From: Bolinopsis microptera | Lineage: Eukaryota; Ctenophora; Tentaculata; Lobata; Bolinopsidae | Reading direction: 5' to 3' | DNA: 64,000 nucleotides | Assembly (NCBI RefSeq): GCF_026151205.1 | Contig: NC_087076.1 | Coordinates: 11,012,902-11,076,901, forward strand | Shown here: in pieces, positions 34,801-46,393 of the stretch | Position numbering within the stretch: the first letter of the stretch is position 1 | Layout of the letters: each line of letters opens with the position of its first letter | Notes under the pieces: model-generated | What the model was told of the DNA's origin: nothing | What the model saw: the letters and a program-made list of their open reading frames with translations, nothing else | The model's database searches: none | Program-made: the position numbers and the translations under genes

Positions 34801-37800
34801 ATGGTACTGTTTGTAGTGTTACTGGGGGTGGGGAGGGGAGGCACGAATAAGTTAAATCGGCATTAGCTTGTTAGCTACTACAGCTATAACGTTACCTGTT
34901 TTCTTTATTTGCGATAATTCTCTTTGATTAATGCACATGTAAACGAACCTTAGTACCATGATAGGTTTTCATGTTTTCATATTGGCTGCCTGTTCACGTG
35001 ACTTTATAATTGTTCAGGATTCGGCCGATGACGCAGATTCTATTCTATCTGTAAGTTACATGGCTGATTTATTATTTCCTAGCAGTAACTGAATTCACCT
35101 GTCCCTTGGTCAACGTTGTTGCCTTCAAATCTATGACTACATTTAATCTACACTCGAACTCTCCTTTTGGCTGTGTTCCAAATCATGTTAATTTCTAGAG
35201 AGTTGTGCTTATTTGGCTAAACATTACAGGACGATATGAGTGAGGCGGATGTTCTTTCTGATACTAATATGGACAGGTGAGTTTCTTTTAATTTACCTCC
35301 TCAACCGTTCCTAAGTGGTGTCATATGAAATGAAATGGTGGAAACACGCTACATTTGATATTCTGAGTTCTGACAGCATACTTGCCGGTTTATTTGTGTA
35401 CAACGCAACAGCCACTAGCAAACAATCACTTCACCGCTGTGGAGAGTGCCGTCAATTTGGAAAACGTGACTACTGAGCCGCGCAGTGCTATCATGCATTT
35501 TATGATATCATGACCATGTTTTGTTTCTCAGCATGACTACAAGTCAATTAAATATCCTCATAATCCGGATACAATTCACTGACATGATTACGTCATATTA
35601 TCGTCAGTGCATCACATTTTCTGATTTGTCGACAATACTGCATCTCTTTTCAATGAAATATGTTCGATGAATGATGAGCTTGGTAAAACCTGAAATCAAT
35701 AAAAACCATAGACTAGATCATGAAAATTGTGGTGGGCGGATTGAAAAACCATTTCTTTGAACCGGGGGTTGGCGAGACAGTGGGAGAGCAATGAATTTCA
35801 GCACTCAACTTTTCTGTGATCATATTTACAGCAAGCAATCACCAAACCGAGCGAACCAACCATAATTTTCAAGCAACCGTTTAGCATAACATATCGTCGA
35901 GCATAATCAGAGCTTGGTAAAGACAACAAATGTAAACACAGACTCCATCCTCACCCATTTTTAATCATTGCTGATTGCACACTGCACTGAATAGCGGGAC
36001 TAGTAGTTGATATTTAATTGAAAGTTGTAATTCTCATTATTTCAGTGAGGAGAAGGCAGACATAGAATTAATGAAACCGGAACAGTTCGCTTCTCTGGAG
36101 CGAATAAAGCAGACTATTCGCAAGGATCAGGAACAGGTATCTTCACATTTTACTCTCATTCTGCGGTATAATATAAATTAATGATATGAACATGGCTATT
36201 CTGGTCTCTTGTTTAACCGTTTCATTTACATATTAGGTTAATATTTGGCCTCTTGCTTCAGGTTTTATAGATTTTTTGAAATCCTCTCATATTTTAATTC
36301 ATACAGTAGGTACAATAACATAAGTACATAGTGAATAAGTACATACCTGACCCATGTCATGTAAGTTAATGCAACGATATCGAAATATTGCCAGACAATT
36401 CGCTAATTTCAAAGTTTTGGCGCGTCTCAACTAGCCTGCCATGAACTAAAATGAAATTTTGCAACTTTAAACCCTATCTCCATTTACATGGGATTGTTTT
36501 GAAATTTGGAAGGCACAATTACTAGACAGTATTCATTGTGTTGGTGCATGCCCAGTTTCAAAATGTATCCATGAACACTCAAGTCGGAGACATAGATTGA
36601 AATTTAAATATTATATGATAACTTTGTAGAATTACAATTGAAAATCACGCACACAATAGGATAACACATAATCGTTGTCTTAAATCTTAACTTCGGTTGT
36701 AACTAGATCTCACTCTCTTTCAGATAGCATAATATACAAATATCAAATATTATCATTTTTATCAGCCAAATTTCATTGATTTCATCTTTTATAGTTCCTT
36801 TAGTATAACTGGTATGAATATTTATCAATAAATTTCTGTATAAAATGTGACTTTATCTATTTATTCTCACGACTCCGCACAAACTGAAGATACTGTTGTC
36901 AGGGCATGATGTACGGGTCGGTACAAGCTACAGACCGAATTATGAAAGAACTGAAAGAGATTTACAAATCTGAAGGCTACAAGACGGGAGTTTACACTGT
37001 GTCAATAAACAACGACAATCTTTACAGCTGGGATGTGTTCCTGCAAAAGTGAGTCACGTGTCTTTGTTAATCAGGTTGGGCGGTTCTAGTTCTTGGTCAC
37101 CAGGGTTGTTCTTGCTTCTATAACAAGTATAAGTTAGTCAGCTCGCTTAACATCAACTCTTAATTTAACCCAGGGTTGATCCGGACTCCCCTCTGATGGA
37201 CGATATCAAAAAGTTGGATCCCAATCCCCAACACATTCACCTAGCTATAAGCTTCGGCCCATCCTTCCCTTTCGAACCCCCCTTCGTCAGGGTAGTCGCT
37301 CCGCACATTAGTCGTGAGTATCCAGTATCTTAGTTCATTAGTGTCAATATCTATAATGTGATAATATATATCGACTCCCTCAATATTCTAATGAGAATAC
37401 TATATCTCCCACTTATTTGTGGAGCCCATGTTGTGAGTTATTTTCTTTGTAGCTCTTAACAACTGCTCCTGCAGGTGGGTATGTAATGAGGGGTGGAGCA
37501 ATATGTATGGAATTATTAACTCGACAGGGGTGGAGTAGTGCTTACTCTTTAGAGTCCCTGATTACCCAGATATCTGCTACCCTGGTAAAGGGCAAAGCTA
37601 GGATCACATTCAATCACAAGGGTACGCCCTATACCTTCGAGCGAGCACTTTGTTCCTTCAATGCACTTGTGGAGAGTCACGAGGCACAAGGTAATTCATC
37701 CATTGTATTTACTTTTCTAATCAATGTTAGATTTAAGTCTATCATCTATGTTAAATTGTACAGTTAAAGTATTTTTGAATTCATTTTTTAAGGATTCGCC

Positions 37801-37879
37801 TCTCCAACAAAATGTTACCTTTAGTAATATGGTGGCTGTTATTCCAGGTTGGGTGACTCCACCAAAAGAAGAAGGCTGA
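28870..37879 (+). CDS. UBE2Q-type ubiquitin-conjugating enzyme E2
   Basis: Eleven coding exons join in frame to 360 residues: 28870-28932, 29074-29169, 29362-29457, 34681-34803, 35018-35050, 35230-35276, 36046-36136, 36903-37048, 37174-37313, 37475-37690 and 37848-37879. Residues up to about 125 match the N-terminal RWD-like region of UBE2Q ([24 protein letters not shown]). An acidic linker follows ([19 protein letters not shown]). The UBC fold starts near [20 protein letters not shown] and runs through VDPDSPL and [10 protein letters not shown]. The catalytic cysteine is C289 in GGAICMELL, followed by [10 protein letters not shown]. It ends WVTPPKEEG, as in the family. The protein should load ubiquitin by thioester in cytosol or nucleus. 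UBE2Q1 and UBE2Q2 of vertebrates are slightly longer. The ATG lies 6 nt after an acceptor-like TTTCAG, so a non-coding first exon or spliced leader is likely. Intron 3 (5.2 kb) is full of transposons. Confidence 0.95.
29890..29946. repeat. TACATATTT simple repeat at a mariner insertion site
   Basis: Tandem 9-bp ACATATTTT units ending in TATACG. The inverted-repeat element is inserted directly after it. Confidence 0.85.
30491..30709 (+). pseudogene. Tc1/mariner-type transposase C-terminal remnant, copy 1
   Basis: 72 codons reading [19 protein letters not shown], then a helical region and a stop. PDL-T/A-P-C/S-D is the block holding the third catalytic aspartate of mariner-like DDD transposases. 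The rest of the catalytic domain and the DNA-binding domain are absent, so the element is non-autonomous. Confidence 0.8.
31718..31936 (+). pseudogene. Tc1/mariner-type transposase C-terminal remnant, copy 2
   Basis: Identical in protein to 30491-30709, displaced by exactly 1,227 bp through the tandem duplication. Confidence 0.8.
32483..33746. other. intron sequence, no feature assigned
   Basis: Within UBE2Q intron 3. A 99-codon - strand frame (33130-33429) has no ATG start and no recognised motif. Confidence 0.4.
33747..33897. mobile_element. pogo/Tigger-like MITE (151 bp)
   Basis: The right end reads GCGGTAAATCGGGGTTTTACTG followed by TA. The left end after TA begins CTAAAAAACCCCGATTTACA. 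An internal perfect 18-bp stem (33852-33869 with 33876-33893, loop AACTCC) lies at the right end. TIRs of the CAGT-AAAACCCCGATT type next to TA are typical of pogo-like elements. Confidence 0.65.
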
Positions 37880-38916
37880 CACACAAGAGTAGGGATCTAC
37901 ATTACTTCAGAGAAAAGAAACACGTGATCGCATGTGGATCAGGCGAAGAAACAGACTATGGTTGAACAAGGCACATGACTTCAAACCGATCATATCACTT
38001 CCGAGCATGCATGACTTGAAACATCGCGTTGTTTTTATGAAATATTTTCCTAAGTGCAGCGCAGAGCGCGAATGTAGCTTCCCAAGTTGACTAGTATAAA
38101 ATTGATAGAATCAATGATGCATTGGTTAAAGTGTGATTGGATCGGTTGTTGTTATATAATTGGATACTTGATCCACTTTCCGAGAATTAGTGTGTGCTTT
38201 CCTTTATAATTTATGAGACTTGTCGGATACTGTTTTATGTCCAGTAAAATACTAGATTGGTTAGACTTAGACGAGTTTAAGTTGATTTAATAGAAGAAAG
38301 TTGGCATCAGTCCTTCTGATTAATCCTTGTATAGCAACTCGCATACCTCTTCCACCGAGAACTTCAACTAAAGCTGACGATGTCTAACCGATAGTAATAC
38401 ATAATATGATGATTTAATTGCATATTTTATTACTGAGCTTGAGAGTGAAAAAGTTAAAAATCTTGTCTGTTAAAGAAGTAAGAACGTTATCGTATTTTTA
38501 TTGTTTAAGTTCGTCTTTGGCACTCTTTTTCACTTTCTGAATTGCGCAGTGTTTTTAGCTCAATCTTATGTTTATCAAGCACTTCGTGCTCCAGTTTCAA
38601 ATTCAAGGCAAACTTTGATTCCAAATGGGTGCTTAAACGAAAAGTTGGAGAATTTGTTAGTTATTTTTTAATCTGTAACTATTTAAATTATCTGTTCCAG
38701 AAGGGAGAATACAACTCAAAAATTTCATTTGTTACTCGAGGGGTGATGATTAATCACTTTTCTGTAGACCGAAGCGTGATTGCTAGACCAGTATTGACAG
38801 CCTTGCGAGCGCTCCTGTCTGATTAACAGGTCACGCTCGCCCGGATGATGATTAATCACTCTACACTCTACTGTCAAGTGTCACGAGACTTATTTAAGAC
38901 TTCCACTTACCTAGTG
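37880..38916. other. 3' flank of UBE2Q, no further gene seen
   Basis: AT-rich. Contains the presumed UBE2Q 3' UTR. The frame 38542-38826 has no recognisable domain. Confidence 0.45.
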
Positions 38917-39141
38917 CTTTGACCATTGTTAATGGTCCGGCCCGGCGCGCGCTACTTCTTAGCACTTGCCATCGGGCCATAATATTTCGAGAAGAAAGCG
39001 GCGCGCGCTACTCCGATTGTAGGTTTACAACCTACCAGGACGCGCGCCGAGTTCAGAGTTGGACTCGTCGACGGAACAGATATTATACGAGTATCACCCG
39101 TTAATACTTCGAAAAAAATTAGACGAGTAACATCCGTCAAC
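38917..39141 (+). mobile_element. fullest copy of the GCGCGC dispersed element
   Basis: About 225 bp, from TTTGACCATTGTTAATG to CGAGTAACATCCGTCAA. It includes GGCGCGCGCTAC, a GTAGGTTTACAACCTAC hairpin and GAGTATCACCCGTTAA. Related sequences are at 23637-23762 (-, deleted), 51949-52019 (-) and 60737-60806 (+). No coding frame. Confidence 0.8.
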
Positions 39142-39867
39142 TAGTGTCTATGTGGCTCTCAATGACTGTTCGAAACCCTAACCACCCCAGCGAACGCCGC
39201 GGGCTTCATGCGCCGCTAAAACGTTTAAATTCCATTTTTATAATTCCCCCAAGACTCCTGTTAAGACAAATTGCGAATGTTTAGCTTTAAAACTACTCTG
39301 TTCTTTAAATAATTGTCTTAATTATCGAATACTGAAGAGTTCAATTCAATCCAAGGTAATTTGTTCAAATTATGAGTGATCATGAATGAAAAATGGATAA
39401 TTTACACGTAAAATTTGCCTCAAAATTTGTTTGGAAAAATGACCATAACTCTGGCTATGATTTGAATTTTGAAAATTTAAAATGCTAGTGCCGCGCACAA
39501 AAACGTTCCGCGCATTTAAAACGTGTCGATAATGCGCTCAAACCAATGTCGCGTTGGATAATAGAATCCAGTTGCCTTGGTTTCATGATTCTTTCCTGAT
39601 ATTGGAGCCAGCGTCAAATTTGACAGTTTGAATTCGCTTGTGTTCAACGCGCGTCATCTGTTTTACACGCTGTGTTAATAATACAAATATGTTGATGTAC
39701 GCTGTGTTTGCGATTTAGTTAAACTGTTCATCGTCCACTGTTGCCCGATGGAAACTGCTTACATCACCTATGCATATGCTATGTTCATTATTGGATAAAG
39801 TTTTTGCTGATGCTGTCAGGTATAATTGATAGTCGTTTAACCTTCTATATTTTAAATTAGCTCAAAT

Positions 39868-40269
39868 ATGAGAACGCAGCCGATAACAATCGTCAGCCCG
39901 TCCGATTTTGCAGACTTCGAACAATGGTATGTACTCTATTTTTAATAGCATGCTTTCATTAATCATAGTATTTAAAATCGTACTCTCTGGAAAAGGGTAA
40001 AATACGTAACATTGTGTGTCAGTCATTTTATATCAACTGGTAGATAAGTTACTAAAACTCTTCTAAACTCTACTAAAACTTGAAGTCAACTCTTCAAACA
40101 TATATCGGAAAACAAACAAAATAAACATAATGCATTTCACAATCGAACATTTTAAATTGTTCTATCTTTCTTCATTCCTTTTGTGGAAACCGGCTGTCCT
40201 AACAGGAACGGCACCTCTGGGCGGCTCGTTCACCGTTCTGGGTCTAACCTGGGAATAATAAGTCTTTAA
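39868..40269 (+). CDS. candidate tiny two-exon gene, 40 residues
   Basis: An exon at 39868-39926 (starting MRTQPITIVSPSDFADFEQ) ends at a good GTATGT donor. It joins in frame to 40206-40269 after CCTAACAG, giving W-NGTSGRLVHRSGSNLGIISL and a stop. The ATG lies 7 nt after an acceptor-like AATTAG. The protein is 40 residues, with no known domain. Could instead be the first exons of a longer gene whose stop comes from a wrong acceptor. Confidence 0.3.
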
Positions 40270-40385
40270 TTTTCGCACTTTTACAGCAGGTTTATCGTCT
40301 AGTTGTATTTAAAACTAAGGTGCACTTTAAAGTTTCAAAATCTTGTTAGCTGGCAACTTAAATACCTTTTGATATAACTCTGACC

Positions 40386-40600
40386 TCAGTAAGAATGTAG
40401 CAATGAGAACCTGTTTAAAAGTTTAAAATTTCGAACCTCTTTATTCTTCTTAGAGCCAGGTGTTTTATCGAACAGACAATCCTTTAGCTTGAGCTTCTGA
40501 GAGAGATTCTCTCCAGTAAAGGGGAGAGGGTAGAAGGAGTCTTCTTCTGTTATCTCTAGGAGTTTGCTGAAGGCGGGGAGCTTCTTGATCTTCGTAGCTA
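40386..40600 (-). CDS. candidate exon of an unrecognised minus-strand gene
   Basis: After a strong acceptor (TTTCTCTTTTCCTGATGCCT followed by ACAAACAG) the - strand reads TKIKKLPAFSKLLEITEEDS, then FYPLPFTGENLSQKLKLKD, a lysine-rich stretch and a stop. The composition is protein-like, but no family is recognised. It may belong with the ankyrin exon at 42764-42947. Confidence 0.35.
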
Positions 40601-41304
40601 CTGTTTGTAGGCATCAGGAAAAGAGAAATAGGCGTATTCCCTTCGCCATATGCTTATCTGCGATGTTGCGAACGACTTGTCTACCATATTGAGAAGTTCT
40701 CTGGAAAAAGTGTTAATTGTTAAAATCAATGAAGCGCTTTGTAATACTTATACACAGTGTTAGTAACGTTCAGATAAGTCTATAAACCGGTTTGTTGATG
40801 CAGTTGCAGTGCGACAGATCTACTCGTTTATTCTTTTATTGCGGGGAATGAATACTTAAAAACATTATCTTAAACCTCTTTCTGTTGTTGCTTCTGCCTT
40901 TCGAACTGTTGATCTTCTTGATATTGAATTGCCTGAAATAGATATATAATATATTGTTGCATCCATATTTATGTTAAGCAGATTGCAGTCTTCAGTTACA
41001 CTGTACACAGTACACTTCTTCTTCTTTTGATTGGTCGGCGTCGACTGTAAGCCTTCCTTGCGGTGGCTTTCACAACGCGTCCCCATTCTCCAACTCCTGC
41101 TGCTAGAGAGAGAGACTCCCAAATTATATACCATAATTATATTATACATAGATATCGACAACAGACTCCGAGAGTCTTGAAGTACTGTTACCACCGCCCC
41201 TGGTGCAACCCCTTACGGGTTAACGATGAGGAGACAGGGACTTCCAGGGACGGTCATGGCCTGCTACATGCAACTCGAAGGAGTGTGCAATGTTCCTGTA
41301 ACGT

Positions 41305-42075
41305 CACTGTAGACCACTCTTCTGTCGTTGTTTTGAGTGTCCGATCCAAAAACCAAATCCTAGGGTACACGAGACGTGGAAGCCTGTGAGCGTGTTAGAG
41401 TCTGTTAAATGATAGAGTCCTAGGGTTACACGAGACGTGGTAGCCTGTGAGCGTGTCAAATCCTAAGGTTACACGAGACTTGGTAGCCTGTGAGCGTGTT
41501 AAATCCTGGGGTTACACGAGACGTGGTAGTCTGTGAGCGTGTAGACCGCTCCTCTATCGTTGTTTTGAGTGTCCGATCCAAAACAAAATCCTAGGGTACA
41601 CGAGGCGTGGTAGCCTGTGAACGTGTAAAATCCTGGGGTTACACGAGACATGGTAGCCTGTGAGCGTGTAGACCGCTCCTCTATCGTTGTTTTGAGTGTC
41701 CGATCCAAACCAAATCCTAGGGTACACGAGACGTGGAAGCCTGTGAGCGTGTTAGAGTCTGTTAAGTGTTACAGTCCTAGGGTTACACGAGACGTGGTAG
41801 CCTGTGAGCGTGTTAAATCCTGGGGTTACACGAGACGTGGTAGTCTGTGAGCGTGTAGACCGCTCCTCTATCGTTGTTTTGAGTGTCCGATCCAAAACCA
41901 AATCCTGGGGTTACACGAGACATGGTAGCCTGTGAACGTGTCAAATCCTGGGGTTACACGAGACATGGTAGCCTGTGAGCGTGTAGACCGCTCCTCTATC
42001 GTTGTTTTCAGTGTCCGATCCAAAACCAAATCCTGGGGTTACACGTCATGTGGGGGCCTGTGAGCGTGTTAGTTT
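41305..42075. repeat. complex minisatellite with higher-order structure
   Basis: Short units (AAATCCTGGGGTTACACGAG, then ACGTGGTAGCCTGTGAGCGTGT) are interleaved with a longer block (AGACCGCTCCTCTATCGTTG, then TTTTGAGTGTCCGATCCAAA). The composite pattern repeats at least four times. Confidence 0.93.
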
Positions 42076-42499
42076 CCTGCGGAAGGTGTTATTTGCCTGT
42101 GGGAAAAGCGGTTATGCTGCGGTTCTAAGGTTAGTAGAGGCTATTAGAGCCTTTCCTTGTTGTAGAGATGGCTAGTCCCTTCCTTTGCATAGGTTAGAAA
42201 CACCCATGCACCCCCCGTTCGAGCCACCCACCCCACACCGCGTGGAGGTTCGGTGAGGTTTTTCGTGGGGCACACAGTACACTTACATTCCTATTAGAAC
42301 TGCAAAGTATCGAAACGATCCATCACACATCCTCACTTTATAATTGTAGTTAAGCGAACATTCTAGACTCTGCTATATTATGCCGTCAGATTATAATATG
42401 TGTAGCAGCTTAACAACACGTGCGAGACTGAGACGCGCTCTGATACATCGAGCAATAACTAATAAGTTACACCCAGCCGTCTAAGTCGCGTTGACTATA

Positions 42500-42703
42500 G
42501 CTATATGTCGGCTCTCTCTCTCTGCTCGGTATTTTCACCTTCGATACTGTAATCCTGCTGCTCTTTGTGTTTATAGCCGTCTGAATCAGAAACTAATCCC
42601 GGGACGTTGTTATTCCCCAACTGCTTTATGATTCCTAGACCTAGAAAGAGGCATATGAATAATATGGTCAATGCTGTTTTCCACATTCTTCTTTTTAAAG
42701 TCA
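42500..42703 (-). CDS. candidate exon with a membrane segment
   Basis: The - strand frame reads VTLKRRMWKTALTILFICLF, then LGLGIIKQLG, an acidic/polar tail and a stop. Basic residues followed by about 20 hydrophobic residues predict a transmembrane helix. An acceptor-like CTGAAG lies just upstream, and the phase fits the donor of the ankyrin exon 59 bp away, so the two could form the 3' end of one ankyrin-membrane gene. Confidence 0.4.
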
Positions 42704-42763
42704 CTTCAGTATTATTTATAAGCGTAAAGCAGTTGTTTACTGTATTACTGTGGAGTCATTTAC

Positions 42764-42947
42764 CGTTAATTATCGCGTTATGAAGGGCTGTATCACCACT
42801 TGTGTCTCGTTTTAACAACTGAGAGTAACTTAGATTTTCCATAAGTCTCCGGGTTTCGTCCAGATCCCCTATCGTGCACGCATGTTGAAGTTTGTTGGTC
42901 TTGGTTAGATTATTGACAAATCCGAGGGCATCTGGAATATCCCGTTT
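42764..42947 (-). CDS. ankyrin-repeat exon
   Basis: Bounded by CTTTACAG acceptor and GTAAAT donor. It encodes LQHACTIGDLDETRRLMENL followed by LLKRDTSGDTALHNAIING. The second part matches the ankyrin consensus G-x-TALH-x-A-x-x-x-G, and the first resembles the preceding helix pair. Partial gene; upstream exons were not found. Confidence 0.65.
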
Positions 42948-43321
42948 CTGTAAAGTGAATATTATGAATGTACAGTCAAACCTCTAGTCTATATACCGGG
43001 CCTCACGGGATATCAAGATAACGCCTACCAGCAGTATAATATTAACTATGAATTCCTGTAATGCCTGGTTTTGTTTTCATACGCATTCATTCTAATTGGA
43101 GAAATTGTCACTCACATTTCCTGACACTAGAATTTGAGCATTCCGTTTCGAATTCTTCTTCCTTGATAAATTGGACTTCCTTCTGCGTGGCTTTCTTTTT
43201 TTTCCAGGTTCTGCGAGGAAATTTTGATAGCATTCAGTTTTTAAATTCTGTTCAATACTGTTGACATAACAACTATTGCAATTAAGTTACTATATACTAG
43301 TTCTAAGATTTCCGCCCTCCT

Positions 43322-43598
43322 CAGCAGAAGAGCACATTTGTAATGTATGTCATAAACATTACATCACCGTCAAAGCCTAAGAAAGCACGTAAGGAGCGTA
43401 CATGATGAAGTACGCCCAGCAAAATTTAACTGTGCCATCTGTGGTATATCCCACACAGATAGGCACAGGCTCAGAGCGCACATCCAGGACGTCCACAGAA
43501 GTGTGCAGCGACATCCATGTTTGTTGTGCGTCAAAAATTTTAAACATAAAAGGACTTTAAATAGTCACATGAAAAAGAAGCATGAAATGGAGGGGTAA
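43322..43598 (+). pseudogene. C2H2 zinc-finger exon with a frameshift
   Basis: Two intact fingers (FNCAICGISHTDRHRLRAHI-QDVH and HPCLLCVKNFKHKRTLNSHM-KKKH) end with a stop after EMEG. A third finger upstream, EHICNVCHK and then TLHHRQSLRKHVRSVH, has the correct C-x2-C-x12-H-x4-H spacing only if one base is inserted near 43356. It is therefore either a pseudogene or a sequence error. The exon starts after CCTCCTCAG. Confidence 0.65.
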
Positions 43599-44644
43599 AT
43601 TTTTCGCGTGACTATTTCAAGTTCTTTTTTAATTTGCAAAATGCAAGGGTTTATACAATAGCCAATATAATTATAGCCATGTTTTGTGCCACTGTCAATT
43701 CTATAAAATATCGTGGGAGCTGGATGTCGCTGCACGTTTGATTAATGTTTTTAATTTGGAGTTCTTAGACTTCTAATTCTACAGGGTAATCGAATAGTTC
43801 GACCGCCCTTTTTTACAGAACACTACTATGTGGTCGTTCTAAGGGGTATCCCATCAGGTTCCCTCCTCATTTAACCGTCAATCAAGTTGCCTATCATTCT
43901 GCTGAATTAACCGATACGAGAACGTCCTGATTGTGGTCGTTGACTTATTCAGCCGAGAAGTTCCAAAAGATTACGCTTGTTTTATTTTGACACAATAGCT
44001 ATTGTCTAAAAATGATTATGAAGGTAGGAAGGGGACAGGGGTTCAAAATTGACTAATTGACGTGATAACGTAATATGTGAACGGTTCCTATCTGTTTTGT
44101 CGATAAACTACGAAATAATGACACTATAACAAGGTATATTTATATTAAACATTAGTGGGTGTCCTGAGAAATGATTTTGTTGCATTAATTACTCTTTTAA
44201 ATGAAATATATCTATTTTAAGATATCAATTTCTAGATTCGAAGAGTACCTTTTCCGATGGTCTACATTTTTATGATAGATATTTATTTTACGGTGTTAAT
44301 TTCTAGATTCAAAGAGTACCTGTTTCGATGGTCTCCAAAGCTATGGCGTCTTGTATGTTTGAGTCTGACTCATCATCTGTTTGATCCATGAAAACTAAAT
44401 ACATATAGTAGGTTTTAAAAGGTACGAAAATTATCGGGGGGATGGTTCCCCTATATCCCGGTAACCCGAGAGAATTCAAAGTCATAATAGAGTACGGTTA
44501 TCTTAGTTATTATAGCATATTTAATAGTACGCTAACATATAATTGTCTAAATATCAGATAATTATGTACATAATATAAACATTGAAATTAATGTTCACAA
44601 GTTAGATGGCCATGGTGCCATAAATGTATAATACATTACATTCA

Positions 44645-45080
44645 TTACAGCATGTTTTCATCTAGAACATTCCAGTCTCACGAAACTCAATATCGTATCA
44701 TTGCAGAGACGTCGAGAAAGGTACATCTTGATCCACACATGGAAAATTCTCAATGGCCTGGCCCCAAATGATATTGGCATGCTGTTCAAAAACAACCCCC
44801 GACATGGAATAAAAGCTACTGTACCAGCACTGAACAACAAATCACAGCGTTCTGTGGCAACTCACTATGAAAACTCGTTTGGAGTGAAAGCGGCACAGCT
44901 GTGGAATCTTCTCCCCAAAGAAATTAATTCCATCTCTACTTTGGACCTGTTAAAATCGTCACTGGCTAAATTCCTTAAAGAACTCCCCGACACACCTCCG
45001 ACTAAAGGATACACCGCTACTAACAACAACTCACTCTTGGAATGGTAAATAAATAAATAAATAAATAAAGTCAATTTTTA
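44645..45080 (+). mobile_element. 5'-truncated LINE, C-terminal end of reverse transcriptase
   Basis: The + strand frame contains LQRRRERYILIHTWKILNGL, then FGVKAAQLWNLLPKEINSIS and LAKFLKELPDTPPTKGY, a C-terminal block common to CR1/L2/jockey-type LINEs. After the stop comes an (AAAT)n 3' tail at 45048-45071. The frame is open from about 44645 with no ATG. Confidence 0.8.
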
Positions 45081-45088
45081 CAGCACAG

Positions 45089-46385
45089 TAGGGTTTGCAT
45101 TATCGGTCCACAATTTTTTATCGCCGATAACCGATAATAATTTTTCAATTATCGGCGATAACGATAATTATCGGCGATAAAATTTGGTCAGAACAATTAG
45201 CTTATTTTCCATCGATTCAGTGGCTTAATTAATCATACGTTCATGATTTATAACTTCCGTGATTGAGGGTCATGAATTCCCGAGATATCGTACACAAATT
45301 GTAAACGCGTAATTTCAAAATAGTCAATTAATTGAAAGTGAAGATCCGATATACTTTACAGTGAACAGTCAGTGACAATAACAATCTTACACAAAGTGGA
45401 ACTCCACAGCCGCTAAACGGCTATACATTTCGGCTTGAGTTTTCTTTTCGATGTAAGATACTATTAGGGACTGATTTTTTGGTCGCTTGACTTTGGGGGA
45501 TGCCGAAGATTTATCATTATTAGCAGCTGCATTTTCTATACCGTGTTTAACTCTCAAGTGGTACCAAAGATTAGTGTAAGACCTTTTGGCTGTTGTGCTG
45601 AGAAAAGACTTGTCACATTGCATGCAGGCCACGTTGTCCCCCTCTTTTGTGAAATGTTTCCAGATCTCGTTGGTTGACATATCAAGATTAACTAGTTTTC
45701 CGAGACACAACAGAAAACAGATAACAACTGATACGTGTAACGTAATCAATCAACGATTTAAGCAAATGAGCGACCCAGGCAAGTTAATCATCGGCATTCG
45801 GCAAGTTAATCATCGGCATTTCTCAGGGGAGGGGCGTGGAGTGTGGACTGTGCAGGAGTGTACTGTGTTGTTATGGTGTGTACTGTGCAGTACTGTGTCG
45901 GGTTCAAATTATTACCTTATACGGTTGTAACTGAATTGATAGTTTGAAGTGAACAGCTTATCTGTAATAGGGTGGGGCGAAACTACGGGATACTTATTAC
46001 AGATTTACCGTTTAAACTTTAATTCCGTTGAATTCAAATATGCAACTATCCCATGAAATATGAATACTTTTACATAGTACATACCTTGTTTCACCAATCA
46101 ACAGTGATAAGATAACATTGCAAATCTTGCTGATTTAAGTACTTAAGTAGCAAATTCAGATGTTTTGATCAGTTTCACACATATCTTATGATCAATCTAG
46201 TGAAAATGGGAGGTAAGAATCTGCGAGTTAGCTGTAAAGTCTCGAAAATTCCGAAATTATTTTTGAAAAGAAATTTCTGAAATTATCGGTTTATCAGTCA
46301 GAAATTATCGCCGATAACCGATAACGATTTTACTACGAATTATCGCCTATAATTTTATCGCCGATATTATCGATTGCAAACCCTA
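45089..46385. mobile_element. non-autonomous hAT element with BED finger (1.3 kb)
   Basis: Ends TAGGGTTTGCATTATCG and, inverted, TAGGGTTTGCAATCGATA, flanked by the perfect 8-bp target duplication CAGCACAG (45081-45088 and 46386-46393). Subterminal TTATCGGCGATAA-like palindromes repeat several times at each end, as expected for transposase binding sites. Encodes only an N-terminal transposase fragment (next entry). Confidence 0.92.
45387..45680 (-). pseudogene. BED-type zinc-finger fragment of a hAT transposase
   Basis: From MSTNEIWKHFTKEGDNVACM (ATG at 45680) the - strand shows W-x2-F, C-x2-C, then TNLWYHLRVKHG, the pattern of a BED finger. A basic linker and SLIVSYIEKKTQAEMYSRLA follow. The frame ends at residue 98 without the RNase-H-like catalytic domain or dimerisation domain. 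It is a truncated transposase that could at most bind the element ends. Confidence 0.7.
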
Positions 46386-46393
46386 CAGCACAG

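Noticed and set aside
38542-38826. 94-codon open frame after UBE2Q
   Set aside because: No motif, no splice logic, AT-rich composition.
41063-41850. Open frames inside the minisatellite
   Set aside because: They arise from tandem repetition of a stop-free unit.
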